The position numbers were made by a program, and so were the translations under genes. Shown in pieces: positions 33,371 to 46,143 of a DNA stretch of 64,000 nucleotides (position 1 is the first letter of the stretch; every line of letters begins with the position of its first letter). Source of the stretch: Aaosphaeria pasadenensis. Its lineage: Eukaryota > Ascomycota > Dothideomycetes > Pleosporales. The DNA is taken from the NCBI GenBank assembly GCA_022813625.1, contig JAKLMB010000004.1, positions 806,001 to 870,000 on the forward strand, given 5' to 3'. A model generated the notes under the pieces. The model had not been told where the DNA came from. It did no database searches and saw nothing but the letters and a program-made list of their open reading frames with translations.

Positions 33371-35226
33371 TCATGACTTCAGTTGTAGGTAGACGGCCAG
33401 TGGGCTGGTTTGTTCCAGAACGTTGTCCGTCTCCCGTCGATCGGGCCAGTCTGCTTTTGGTAACTGTCCGACCAAAGTGTTTCCGTCCTGGTTCTCCCAT
33501 TCGCGGCGCCAGATTTCGAAGCTGAGCGCCCACCGGTGCATGAGTCGCCGCCTCCGCGCCTCGATCATCGAGTCGAGTCGATTCAAGTCTTTCAGGTATT
33601 GCAGGTCAAAAGTCCGCTTCTCTCGCTCAAAGTCGGCATCCAAGTGATGGAGCTCCGCCTGCTGCTTCAATAACTTCGTCTTTGCGTCCTTCTCTTGTCT
33701 GGCTCTGAGCACGTTTATAGCGCTTTCGTGCTTGGCGGGCAATTTCTCCTGCGTCGCGTACTGTCGTGCCAATTTCTTGCGGTCCTCATCTGTTACTTTG
33801 TGCGCCACGTCTGGATTGGCGGGGTTGTTTCCTGAACAGAATGCCGTCATGTACTTCAACGCAGTTGCGACGTTCTGGGCCTCTTGCGCATGCGCTTTGC
33901 GCAAATCATGTTCCGCCGCGATCTGAAACTCGTCTAGACGCTCTAGCTCGATGGCATGCTGTAAATCGGTAAGTATGCATAATCACGGACAAAAGGTCTG
34001 ACTTCCGTCACTTACCTGTTTCGTCTTTTGCGTCTTGCTCGCTTCCAGCTGCGCGGCTGCCTGCTTCTGGGTCCAGTGGTAGTATGCGGATAGTGCTTTT
34101 CGTTGATGCATCTCAAATGCGGATACGCGCCGGAGTTGATCCATCTGCTGCGCTTGCAGTTGTTTGAAAGATGCGCCGGCAATGGCTGTGCTCAAGCGCT
34201 CCTCCTCCTCTGGGGTAAGCTCTTTGCTTGGGATTGCAGGCGCCATACTAGACACGTCCGACCGAGTCGACTGAGGAAGCATCGTAGTAGGAATGTCGAT
34301 CGAAGATATGCCATCCTCGCTGTAGCCAGAATCCTGCAGTGATGACAGGCCAGGGGACCGCAGAGAGACTGTAGACGATGACACAATATCCACCTCGTCT
34401 TTAGATAGCACCGCCTCCAGTACAACTCGAGGGAGAGGCTTGCCGCAGCACGACGGGGCCGTATGTCCGTCCGCTCCCAAGGCCTCTTCGATGTGCACAC
34501 GAACCGCGTATCTGGAAAGTGCATGGCCGCATTCTAGTTTCGGGGTCTGGGGTTTGCTGTGGTGGCCGTGGTGCGAACGGGAAGGACATGAACTGGTATC
34601 ATATTAGACAAAGTCTTACTACAATTGACATCGTGATCTCACCTCGAATCCCTCCGAAACATGGCGAAAATTCCAGACGCGCGTTTGTGTTTGCGCGGAG
34701 AAGGTTTGGCGGGGCCGTTTGCAGCAGCAGCAACACTCGCACTGCGGAAGAGCGAGTTTGTGCCGGACGCAGTAGAACCCGAATGCCTGTGTTGCGCAGG
34801 ACGGTATCGCTCCATGACCGCATCGTAGCTATCGTGCGAAAGGGAATTTCGGGCCATCGGAGGCTTGCGCATGGGAGAGGCGTAATCCACATTGCGGAAG
34901 TCTCCCGACGTCCGCGACGCTCGTGAGGGGTAGGACATGGTGCCTGTGGATTGTGTTTCTCGTGAATGGATAGACATGGAGCTGCGCTGTTCGCTGGAGA
35001 GGGTCAAGGTGGACATGGTCGAAGGGTGGTAGAGGTCGGGACATAGATGGCGATAGGGATCATCGATGCCGGAGTCGCGCGCGGAAAGGGCAAGTTGTGT
35101 GTCGACATCGTCCTCGTTCTGGCCCTGGGGGAGGTTGAGTGCTTCTGAGAAATAGAGGGCGTCGTCGAATATGGGGGCCGTTGTCAGGTCGGAGCGAAAG
35201 TCGCTGCCGTCGAGAGGGTCTGACAT
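33371..35226 (-). CDS. Conserved fungal protein with zinc-binding-like segment and coiled coil
   Basis: Three exons, 35226-34643, 34592-34016 and 33958-33371, give 582 aa. Residues 1-195 are Ser-rich and probably disordered, ending in a basic patch (PRKHKRASGIFAMFRRDS). Next comes a Cys/His cluster: SCPSRSHHGHHSK, LECGHALSRYAV and, after HIEEALGADGHTAPS, CCGKPLPR. This resembles a degenerate RING or IBR-type zinc site. A disordered linker follows, then from about residue 300 a long helical part with EEERLSTAIAG, LRRVSAFEMHQRKALSAYY and KTKQHAIELERLDEFQIAAE, then KLARQYATQEKLPAKHES and a coiled coil. Homologous layouts occur widely in ascomycetes. An E3-like or adaptor role is possible but unproven. 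The protein begins after a long leader region; no upstream ATG is in frame. Confidence 0.8.
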
Positions 35227-38200
35227 TGCTGCGCTGCAGCTGCAGCTGCAGGTGTCGTTATCGTTGTGGAAAATGTGGTTGTGATTGTGGTTGGGGGTTG
35301 GGGTTGGGCCAGCGGTTACTGAAGTCGGAGGCGCCCACCGCAAGACCGACCCTGAGTGCGAGAGCGGATGCAAGTGCTAAAGCTCGGCCGGTAGTGACGT
35401 CGGAACATTCAAGCCGAGAGGGGGATGTGTGCATGCATAGAGGCCTCCTACTAGGAGGGTTAGGTAGGGTAAGATAGGTGGCTGGAGGCTTGAGTGTGCA
35501 TTCGCACGTCTGTTTGTCGTGAAGATGAGATGGTTGCGGTAGGAGTTGGTATGTAAAGAGTGGAAGGGAAGAGTGGGAGGGGAGGAGGAGGGAGGAAATG
35601 GGCCGATGGTATGAGTAGTAAGTAGTCGTAGTCGTAGCGAAGGGCGATTAGGTCGGGTATCTCGAGGAATTGTCGGTGTAGGTGGAGGTGTAAGTGTGAG
35701 GTCAAGTGCAGGTGGTGTAGGTGGAGAAGCGAGGGATGAATGGGGATTATGATTAGACTGAGAGCGGTGTGTGCTGTGTGTGTATGTGTTTGTGTCGTGG
35801 GAGTATCTAGTAGGGATAGGAACCTTGTACGCAGGACAAGTAGGGGTTTAGATAGTCTTCTTGAAGTATCAGGTGGAGGTGAAGAAAAGTCGACTAGGAT
35901 GATGGCGAGTGTGTTTGCCTACTGTGTATCGTGCACATATGGAGTGGAGAGATGGGTAACTCGTATCAGGATCCAGAAGTGGGAGGGGAGGGGTAGAAAG
36001 GTAGGTAGACATTCGTTTACAAGTTACAACGATCATAGCCTTGTAGATAATGTAGATAATGTAATGGCTTAGGTTAGTTACAGGTATAATGGGACGAAAC
36101 TAAACTACTGGGATTTGAATTCCATTCCCTCCAACCGAAGGATCAACAACGACAGGGCAGGCGAAGATCCGGTCACTCCACTCCAACGACTCTACGGAGT
36201 ATCTACAACCATCTACCCCATTACTGGATGTCGGATTTCAATCTTCAGACGTTGGAATCTGGAGTCTGGGCTCTAGAATTGGGCAGCCGCTGAACGTCTC
36301 TTAGTAAATTATTGGGAGTACACTATGAGAAGGTGAATAGCTAATCTATTAGTGAGCTACGAGTAAGAAGGAAGACAAGAAACGATTCATGGGTCCACGA
36401 TGTCCGGTACTTAGCAACGGCACCCGGTCAGGGAAGTTCAAATATCAAACTTCGAACTTGTCCCAATCTAACTAATCCGATGCCCGGACGGAGCGAGAGG
36501 ACACAGAGAGAAAGGCACGAAAGGTAGGGAATTTGGTTGAGCAAGGACGCCGTCTGCGGCAGACTGTGGATAACAGGTAGACTAGACTAGATGGACTAGA
36601 TGGACTAGATGGACTAGATGGACTACCTAGGGAGATACCTACTCCGTACGGAGGGACGTTTGATGACGCTTTTTGACGGAGAAGATTAACTAATGAAACG
36701 GTGTTGCATATATCTTCAGAACTACTTTTATCATACCCTCGTACATACATGGATAACTATCGATATGTTGGATATGGATACGGCATATGGGTGTGAAGTG
36801 AATATCGATATGGCTAACTACCTACCTGGATAACTATCTACACATGTACTCCGTACAGCGTATATGGACATGGAAATAATGGAATTGGCTACAAGGCCAA
36901 GCCATCCAATCCATGGATACTGTACGGAGTAATTCATCATCGAGGCATCTATTCAAACATTGCCTCTTCGAGTACTCATTACCACCGCCTCCACAGTATG
37001 GTCACTTACTCACATCTTGATCAGCAGCATCATCAGCATCTGCAACTACAAATACACGTAACTATGAATTCAGGGTCCTTACCGCGCGTCGCCGGACGCC
37101 CCCTACTAGTACCACTCCCACCCCTTCAATCTCCGAACTATTCGAAACATTTCAAAAACCGGCGGGCGGTCCTCATCGGACTTTCTTCCCCGGCTACCCC
37201 AAAGCGAAACACAAAAAACAACCATCTGATAGTCCTTGCTCCAAGAAGAAGTATATCGAAATATTGAAACAGAACGAGAAACAGAGACAAGATGGTATAG
37301 CAAATCAATCAGCCATCGTCCTGTCTGTCTCTGTCTGCTCGACTTGGCGTCGATCCCCAAGGTCGTGCGGCGCGCATTCCAACATCCGCGAGAGGCCGCC
37401 GCAAACAGACAGTGAAAACACTCCTACCTAGGTAGGCAGGACAGCAATGACAGTCCACATCCCACTCTCTCCGCACAGAAAAGCAGGAAGGATCCCAGCG
37501 AAGGATTCACTCGCTTGGTCGTGGAATCGCAACCCGCACGAATCAGGACCGACTGCCCGGGCATCCGGACGCAGGAAGAGGAGATGTGGCGATGGTTGCG
37601 TCGCTGCTTTGCATATCTAGGTACATAGCCTCTAACTACATATCATAGGGTGGGCGTGTAGACAACTGGGTGGATGGAAATCCTCTCGTATGATAATGAT
37701 GCATCTCACCATAATCCGCACGCGACGAGGCAGGACAATCGATTCAGTCTCCCTCTCTCCCTCTCTTTCCCCCAGTAATAGCGATAGGGTTTCACAATGA
37801 GTCGCTTCGATGTCAGGATAATGATGATCGACCGTGGTACAGATTAGCACCAACGTCGTCTAGTAGCGATGCTGGTTGGTCCCGGATTCACAGGCCTTTT
37901 GCGCCAACGGGGACAGCGGGGGGACGGATATCAGTTTGTATGGACTGTGTGACTGCTGGTGTTCGCTGCTGTGTATGTATATACGTGTGTATGTGTGTGT
38001 GTTGGTAACTTCGTCGTCGGTGGTGGTATCTAGCCTCCGCCTTCTATCCTCCATCAGGTATCTCCGCCTCCCAACGGCGGCCTGTCAATCCAACGATCCG
38101 TATCCTCTCTTCCCCTCTCCGCTTCTCCCATTCCAAATCGTCCCAATCATCATTCATAAACTGCTGCACTAACGGAATCTCCTTCGCCAAACCTGTCCGT

Positions 38201-39922
38201 CTGGCTTGCTGCTTATGGTAAACGGTCTCAGAGAGAAGTTTGGTACCGCAGACTTGTTGTGCGAAGACGCCAGGTACGGAGGGGAGGGCGAACTACGCTA
38301 CGCCTTACCGTATTTTTACCTTGCTTGCATGATATGATGCAAGGACGGTAGGGAGGAGGATAAGAGAAGAGGTGAACGGTTGTGCAACCGTACAGCTGGA
38401 TCCTGACGAATCGCTGGGCTTGAGATAGGGCGGACAAGCATTGCCTTTTTATAGACAAGACAAGTAACGAACTACTTGCTCAGCCAACCATTTATTCCCA
38501 ATTACTCCGTAACAATGGTCGATGCCAGCAACAGTCCTCCGTAGACTCTTCCTCCGTAGTTCAATTAATTATCTATCAATAAATAAACAATAGAGAACAA
38601 GATCGAAACCCACAAAACAATACGTAGGACGCTCACCAATCTTCCTCCCCTCACAACTACACACCTCAAGACACAATCTCCCCTATCCCTCCAACACCAA
38701 TTCTCCGCCCTGTCGGTATTGCGGCAGTCTCGGTTACACGCCTGTCTCTTCTCGCTTGCTTGCTGCCCTATGGTGCTGTCGCCGTATGTCTAGGATATCG
38801 GGTGTTGATATACGCCCCACGGTATCTACACCACAACGCATCGTGGGATGGGGTTGCGAGGTATGAGATTGTACGATACAATTACATACGTCCCATATCA
38901 ACTACTTGTACGGAGCAGAAGGTATGGTATCCCTGGGTACGTACTCCGTAATCCGTACTCTGGAAGAGTGTGGGTAGATATGAGCAGATGACAGGGGAAA
39001 TTGCACGATCGGGGCATAGGCATTGGGCCCTGAAGGACAGTTTTGGGTGTTTAGATGTAGCTGTATGTAGGTACATGCACACATACAGGGGGATAGTATC
39101 TATTCATTCGGCTGGCTTGATTATGTTTTGTTTGCTTGTTTCTTGTGTGTGACCAGGGGGGTTGGATGATGGTGCTTGTGAGGTGTGGTGGTGGGGTTGC
39201 TTGGTTGATAGATGATGGGGAGGGGTTTTGTGAGACGTTGATTCACGTCGGAGGATACGGCCTCCGAGGTTTCCAAAGATGGGTGTTTTCAAGGCGAGAT
39301 GATTGATCATTGCTGTCGTACATGGGGTTTTACTTGTTGTCTTAGAAGACGGCGTCTACGTAGCACAAGCCGTACTCCAAACCGACTATGTGGTTGATTA
39401 GATGGTAAGTCGTCACTATATCTAAACAACAGATATTGCCATACACGAGACGATATTGGATATCGTTGACCAGATAGTCTAGACCGACAGAGATCTTGTC
39501 TATTAAAAAGGGCTAGTTCGGGGGCGTTTTGGACGTCTAGTTCCATAAAATGCATGCCCTTGCGATGGAAAAGGACACATGTACGGAAGTATGTAGGAAT
39601 TGGAAGGGTTTGGTAGTACAGTGCCGGGACGAAGAAACACCTCGTACAATTGATGTGCACATGACGGATGATATCCTTCGTTTGTGATACAAAAGGAAAC
39701 GACGGACGAAAACGAAAAAAGAAACTTGGGATCTGAGCCCAGGCCTTCCTGGCTGCTCTCTTTACCCTCCCTCGATGCCTCGAGGTGAGCTGCTCGCTCC
39801 TCTTCATGTAGATAAACGCCTGGCGGGTAAAATGCCGATGCTACAAAGATTATACAAAAGAAAAGGAAAGAAAATGGACACACAACCACCTAGGATACAT
39901 TGTAGAGAACAGAATCAATCGT
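35227..39922. other. Gene-poor 4.7-kb intergenic region with palindromes and simple repeats
   Basis: No supported gene on either strand. The left end is the upstream region of the zinc-segment gene. TACTCCGTA/TACGGAGTA-type palindromes cluster between 36.2 and 38.95 kb. A GGACTAGAT minisatellite sits at 36582-36626, and GT-rich runs lie near 35760-35790 and 37973-38007. Several short frames (36998-37267, 37876-38172, 38760-38951) have no domain, no consistent splicing and overlapping antisense frames, so none is called. The right end is the 3' flank of SED5. Confidence 0.5.
36582..36626. repeat. GGACTAGAT 9-bp minisatellite
   Basis: About four exact 9-base units (ggactagat), with a related gactagact lead-in, in non-coding DNA. 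Read on the minus strand it gives the Ser-Pro-Ser repeat of a spurious open frame. Confidence 0.85.
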
Positions 39923-41012
39923 CTACCCTGCGATGAGAACCCAGAGTAGAAAGACTGTCAGGGGACGTTAGTTATGCATTGTCAAACGTCAATGAAAGAC
40001 AAGGGGAAACCTTACATATCATCAGGACGCCAAACATCTTGGCCACAAGCCACCGGTTCCCTTGAACACGGTTCCAGTACTTCATCAACTCCCGCTGTGC
40101 GCCCTCGACGTTATCGACAACATCCTCGGTGTTGGCGTCGATCCGCTGGATCTGCTCGCCTTGCTCCGAGACCATCTGTGCCAATTGGCCGAAGATACTG
40201 CCGAGTTCTGTGATCGTGCTCTCAATCGATTCTATTGCCTGCCCACGCTGCTGGATGTATGCGTTCTGCGGCTGCGCTTCCTCCATGAGCAGGAGCTGCG
40301 CATCTGTCTGTGGGCCGCGGGACAAGGCAGAAGAGCCCGAAGGCTCGAGCGATAGCAAGTCCTGCTGTGCCGCATTGGTGGTTTGAAAGCCTCCAGGCGA
40401 ACGGCCGCGCTGGGGCGTCTGATAGAGAGGCGAATCCGTACGGTTAGGGTCCAAGCTGGTCTGTGAATGCGATGCGGCAGACGAAACAAATGCGTCTTGT
40501 CGAGATCGCGAGGCCTGGATGTTTTTCGTCCGAATCTCGAGCACCTCCTTGAAATTCCCTCCTACGCCCTGGAGCTGCTCGTTCAACAGCTTGACAACCT
40601 GCCGGCTGTGCTCCCCCTCCTGATCTGCAGCCTTGGACGCCGGATGTTGCTTCGCGGTAAGTCCTTGCAGACTCTTGATCTGTGAAGTGAGTTGTGCCAT
40701 GTCCTGCTTGATCACAAATGTGAGTTCGTTGATCTCCACCGGCCGATCATCGAACAGAGTCTTGCGCTTCGCCAATTGTGCCAATCGCTCGAGTTTCGCC
40801 ATCGTGCCCGAAATGCCGCGCCCGACCTCCGCGGCCTGCCGCGCGAACTCAGAGCGCTGCCTCTTGGGACCAGAGCCATCTGCGTCGGCCTTCTGCTGAG
40901 CAGACAGAAGGGACTGTCGCTGTGCGCCAACTTTGGAATGCGCTTGCTTTCGTTGCGCTTGTGCCAGGATGGCGCGGAACTCGTCCGTTCGGTCTTGTAT
41001 CGACACGGCCAT
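39923..41012 (-). CDS. SED5: Sed5/syntaxin-5 Qa-SNARE
   Basis: Golgi target SNARE for ER-to-Golgi and intra-Golgi vesicle fusion. Two exons, 41012-40016 and 39954-39923, give 342 aa. The second exon only encodes the last 10 residues of the membrane anchor (FFLLWVLIAG). The N terminus MAVSIQDRTDEFRAIL is the Sly1-binding peptide (DRTxEF). The Habc helices run about residues 50-175, followed by a disordered linker. The SNARE motif spans about 250-310, with the central glutamine within VSEQGEQIQRIDANTEDVVD. The anchor is about residues 322-342. Without the 61-base intron the frame would end in a polar tail with no proper membrane segment, so the splice is required. It is divergent from the large disordered-protein gene, 1232 bases apart. 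Confidence 0.96.
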
Positions 41013-42244
41013 GGTGGGTATGTGTTGTTATAGAGGGCAGGAAGCGGATGAGGATCGAAGAAGGGGAACGGGATGGAAGTTGGCGCTTCGACTGGCGCAG
41101 TCGCCTTCAGGAGGCGATGGGGCGGATCCTTTGTCGATGAGAGGCGGCTCTTAGGTACGGGGCGAATCGAAGTATGTGTTGGTTTCTGTAGTGTGGATGT
41201 GTGATAAGATAGCGTACAGATGTCAAAGGCGTTGAGGTGTCGGAGAGTGTGTATATGGACTATGTGGGAGCGGAATATTACTGAGAGGTTGTGTTGAATG
41301 AATGTTTCATGACAGAGTACTCGTATGGGTTTGGGTTCTGGAAGTCCGTGAACGGATGGACCACGTTCCCGCTCTCCTTAGTATATCTAGTCCCATTTGG
41401 GTCTAGCCCAGCAGATAATTTCCTAAATTAACCTGCTAAAATCAATGTAATCAGCCACACATTCTGTCTCTTGGCTCAAATTCCTGCGCCACTTTCTTGG
41501 GTATTCGTACTTCAATGTTCCCCTCTAGATGTGCTGGCAAAACACCTGATAGATATGAAGATAATATTTGCAAATGAAACTTGTCCTATACGATAGGTTG
41601 TCAATTGGGCATTATACCCTCCAAGCAAATACTATCACGTTCTTACTTGTAGGTTGACATATAACACGGCGTGAATCATGTTCAAGGACATCCATGGATG
41701 GACACCGCATATCACCGCCACGGGGTTACAAAGAATGCACATGTAGACAGACATACGTAATTACTTGTAACTACCTCATAGGTATGAAGTACTTACATAC
41801 ATACGTAGCTGTAGAATATTACGCGGATTCGTCGTGGCGCGTTTGGAGATCTGCATTGCCGCTAAGAATGACCCAATCCATAGCCATACTGACTTGTACT
41901 AATACAATTCCATGTCCCATGTCATGCCTTCCAATTCAAGTCCGCCCTGCCCTCACCTTCACACCACATCCCTCGTCACCTTTGACCCTCGCATACCATA
42001 CTATCGCGGCGAAATCGCATCCTTGAGCTCCCAACGCTCGTCGAATATAGCCCAGAACTAATATCTCGCGCTCCCTGGCTCTGCGACTGCCCTTAGCCTG
42101 TGTTCCATAACCCCCCTGTTTATGCGCCTCGAGATCTAGCAAGGCCCGAGGGCATTTCCCTGAAGTGTCGTCTCCGCACGAGACCGCACACTCTCCTGAG
42201 ACACAACATAGAGACTCCCGCAGCTGGGCTTCCAGTCTAATGTC
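41013..42244. promoter_or_regulatory. Divergent promoter region between SED5 and the 1278-aa protein gene
   Basis: 1.2 kb of non-coding DNA shared by two divergent genes. AT-rich centre (41400-41660); a repeated tacatacgtaattactt / tacatacatacgtag patch near 41750-41812. No specific operator is recognised. Confidence 0.45.
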
Positions 42245-45200
42245 ATGTCTGGCCCGTATAGATTCACGCAGGATTCAGCTCGGTCGCCGCTGTAAGTGAT
42301 GATCTCGGTAACATGCCAGCTTTTGCATACTGACATCATGCCCAAAGAGACAGACAAGCACCCAACGTCTTCCAAGCTGGCCAGCCGCCATCCTTCAAAA
42401 CGAATGTCAATCGCGCGAAAACAAAGAAGTGGGTGGAAGCCAAAAAGAATGCATACGATGGCGACGATTGGGGTGATTACGACGAGTACGATGAGTACGG
42501 CACAGAGCAAGCTCCTCCTCCACCGCCACCATCGCAGGAGCCCGCCTATCGCCCACGGATAGGTGAACCGTCTAGGAGCTTCACAGATCCCATGCAGCAA
42601 GGTCCTCCGCGCGCCGCAAGACGAAATTCCTTTGAGATGGGAGACGAGTCTCGAACATTCTCTTCTGCGTACCCTCAGTCAAGCCAGGCGGGAGTGGCCC
42701 ACGGAGGGCAGCAACCTTACGGGCAGCAACCACATGGCGCATCCGTGCCTGCGCCTACTGTGGACACGAGGCACCCGGGAATTAGACAAGCAAGCGCTGC
42801 GGAATCGGATACAAGTGACACTCCGCAACATAGAAGGGACTTCAGTCCTTCCGCTCTGCCCCCGCCGCTTGTGACGCGATTGCCCACAGCTGGAGGGACT
42901 GGGTCTGAACCGCAGTTCGCTCCCAAGAGTGTTCCAGCTCAGTATGATTCACCAACCGCCATGTCCCCAACGGATCGCGACACTGGGAAACCTCTTCCCT
43001 TTATCCGTCCGGCTGATATATACAAACGCGCCGAGGAAGAGCGCCAGAGGGAGCGTTCTTCAATAGACTCGTCGCGTCCGAGCATAGATTCCATGGGTTA
43101 CCCTAGAAATCAACCGTCAGTAGTGAACGAGGCAGGCAATGCGCCTAATGCCGCGGTGGGCAGCAACATTGCGGACTCTGCGCAGGGGTCTGTTGCTCAG
43201 CAATCGGAGAGTTTTTCCAACCAGCCCAAGATTCCACCAGTGCGGGGTCTATCAGCTTTCGACAATGAGTTTTGGTCGGATACTGCCCATGGACAACCGT
43301 CGGCCACAGCACCTCCAGATGACCAGGGCTTCCGCTCAGTTGTTGACCAGGCATTCACTCGCAGCGACGATCAGAGATCAGTGCCACCTACCCCAATTTC
43401 GAAACAGGAAGACGAGGACGGGATCTCGCGAAGTAACACCAACAGCACGGCCGGCATCAGTCCAATCATGAGCCGCGTCCCGAGCTCTGCAACGGCAGCA
43501 CTGAAAACTCGCAACCAGCTTGGTGGTGATGGAAGTACCCCTGTTATTGTCGAAGAGGCGAGTGAATCTACTCCGCCCGGTTCTCGACCAACGTCTTCAG
43601 GCATGCTTAAAGGGCCGTACCAGGTTGCACGAAAACCATCCCCCAGCCAATCTCGCACCGTTTCCAGCACGTCCCTACCCCAGAGTGGTCTTATCACGCC
43701 TTCTCGTGGCCAAAGCCCTGCTCGCGCACCCGCCTTACAATCTCAACAACCGACACGCGAACCTGAGTCTGCTTACCTTAGCTCTGATAAGTCTCCTGTT
43801 GACGCTATGGAAGGAGGTCTGAGTGGACCCTCTGCTGAGTATGCGGACCGTGAAGCCGATATCGCGTCGGCAGTTAATTCGAGCCCAGAGCACATTCCCC
43901 CCGGTCTAGGTGCTGCTTCCAAGGAATCTCGAGACGCCTTTCTTGAATCTCATCAGAATGCCCAGTCACCAATTCACGACAGCCTTCCACGATCCCGCTC
44001 AGAATCGCCCAGTAAAGGTCGTGTGCAAGAGCTCGCTGGAAAGTTCGGAGATGTCTCCCATTCGCGAAGAGGGTCGGTGCAGTCGAATGCATCAAGGACA
44101 AGCGTTCAATCATGGGAGAAAAGCCAAGATAACTCAAGGCCTTCGTCTCCTACAAAGCCAGCACCTGCCGCGGAAAGGCCGACAGCAGCTCGAGAAGTCA
44201 GCTTCCGACCAAAATTGCCTGGTCAATGGGAATCGTCTGCAACAACGGATCAGTTGCCCTCGGATTCTAATTTGGGCTCGAGCGCAACGGAAGTAGCTGA
44301 CGACACGGCGCATGTTGGCGAAAACAATGCCGTGACGTCGCCACTTGGTGCTGTCGATTTGACTCCTACTACGGACAAACATGCCATCTCGTCCGCTGAG
44401 CCATCCAAATCGGAGACGGACCCACTTGCGGCTCTCAAAGCAGCCGGTAATGCCATTGGTGATGCGCTTCACGCATCAGTCGGGTCGAGTTTCACGCAAC
44501 CTACAGACAATCGCGAAGGACAGGAGCATGCTCGCTCTGTGGGCGATGTCTATCTCTCTCGCCCTCACCTTGATCGAGCAGCTTCCTCGACAGCTTCAAG
44601 CATCCCTCCAACTCCACCAGAGAAGGACACTCCAGAGTTCGAAGATGTGCCACCTCCCCCACCTCTGAAAGAGAAAAGTCCAGAGCCCACTTCTCCAGGC
44701 AGCCAGCTGCAGACTCCAACAAGGCCAGCTATGCTGCCCCAGTTGAGTACCGATCCGTCTGCTCATGATCAAGAAAGCGACAGGCTTCGGAAGGAGATTG
44801 TTGCAAGTTTGAGTCCGCTACGGGCCTCAGAAACTGCCGGTTCCGATCCTAGTCACATGTCACTTCAACCTGATCCTGCATCTACCAAGCAGCGAGAGAG
44901 TTCAATCTTACCCAGTGAATATGACAGCTATTGGGCTGACGATGATGATGGTTCCCGTCGACCATCTCAGGACCTTAAGCGCAGTGGCACCGAGCAATCT
45001 GTTGTGGCCTCGGGGCCATCAGCAGTGCCTCCTCCTCCTTCCGTGCCACAGCCGTCTCTGCTCAATCGGTTCAGCTGGGAGGCATCAAAGGTATCGGACG
45101 CAGATGAGCAAGCACAAGCCGGTGCTGGTGCTCAACCGTCAGTTGGGCAGGAAGGAGAGTCTTCCCAATCACAAACGAACCCGCAATTGGAGACGAAGGA

Positions 45201-46143
45201 CTCCGTCCAGTCGTTTGAGGGTGTGCCCGAGCCATTCTTTGGACCCGGCCACACGCCCGCAACAGCTCCCCCGGATCCAGCCAACGACACACAATTGAAC
45301 GTGCGTGCTCCGACTCCACCTCCAGAATCTGCCAACGAACCTGCTAGTCCAGCAGGGTTTGGAAGTGAGCCGGAGAGGGTGGCTTCACCTGCGTCTGGTC
45401 TACATGTGGTCAACTCTGCTATCAACCCCGAGGCTGTAGACTTGCCTCCCCGACTCAGTGCTGATGCGTCCCCTGCATCGCAGCCTCCCCAGGCTATCGG
45501 CAGCCAGGAGGACACTCCAACCCCCCAGGCCAAATCAGCATTGAATGATGCCGTAGTGCCCGCATCTCCTACTGCACCACAATCTGCTACTTCGCCAACT
45601 GAAAGGTCTCCTACAGGAGATAAGCCATTGGGATTCCGAGACATTGCTAACATCAAATCCCCATCAGAGAGAATAGTCACATATAACAAGACTAGAGATT
45701 ACTGGGCCAATGCAGATCATGGCCTGAATGAATGGATTGCTTCTGCTTTGATCACCAATCCTGAGCTCGCATCTCAGACACCATCTCAGCCACGACCGTA
45801 CGTCAATTCCTCGGCCTCGATGTCATCGCGTCACAAAGCAACCCCTTCGCTTTCCCTGTTCAGCAAGCACCACAGCGTTCAATCTCAGCACCCCGACCAA
45901 CAAGGCTCTCCCATTACTGCGCCAAGTTTGTCGAGTGGACCTGGAGAACATCGTCCTACCGGCTCTAGTTCTGGCGGTCCCGGTGCAAGAATCACGAGCC
46001 AGCAGATGCAGGCTAAAGGAAAGGATCTACTGCACACTGCTGGCGTGCTAAGCGGCAAGGGCATGACGGGAGCTAAGGGACTATTCGCAAAGGGAAAGAG
46101 CCGGTTCAGGGCAAGCGGAAGTGGCGATAAGGTAGATAAATGA
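42245..46143 (+). CDS. Large, probably disordered conserved fungal protein (1278 aa)
   Basis: Two exons, 42245-42291 and 42354-46143. The ATG of the small first exon is required: it yields MSGPYRFTQDSARSPL, joined to the conserved-looking NVFQAGQPPSFKTNVNRAKT and an acidic YDGDDWGDYDEYDEYG. Nearly everything from residue 55 to 1110 is Ser/Pro/Gln-rich low complexity. It carries many SP/TP sites and short motifs such as IKSPSERI, and proline runs (PPPPPP) that could bind SH3 or EVH1 domains. Order returns at the C-terminal end: FRDIANIKSPSERIVTYNKT, then DYWANADHGLNEWIASALI, and a glycine/lysine-rich tail with alternating amphipathic bits (GVLSGKGMTGAKGLFAKGK). Such a layout fits a phospho-regulated scaffold, but no function is known to me. 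Confidence 0.85.

Noticed and set aside
36472..36750. Minus-strand frame with a Ser-Pro-Ser repeat
   Set aside because: The repeat is the GGACTAGAT minisatellite read in one frame; nothing else in the frame looks like protein.
45132..45689. 185-aa minus-strand frame inside the 1278-aa protein gene
   Set aside because: Compositional shadow of Ser/Pro-rich coding DNA; no start context or family-like pattern.
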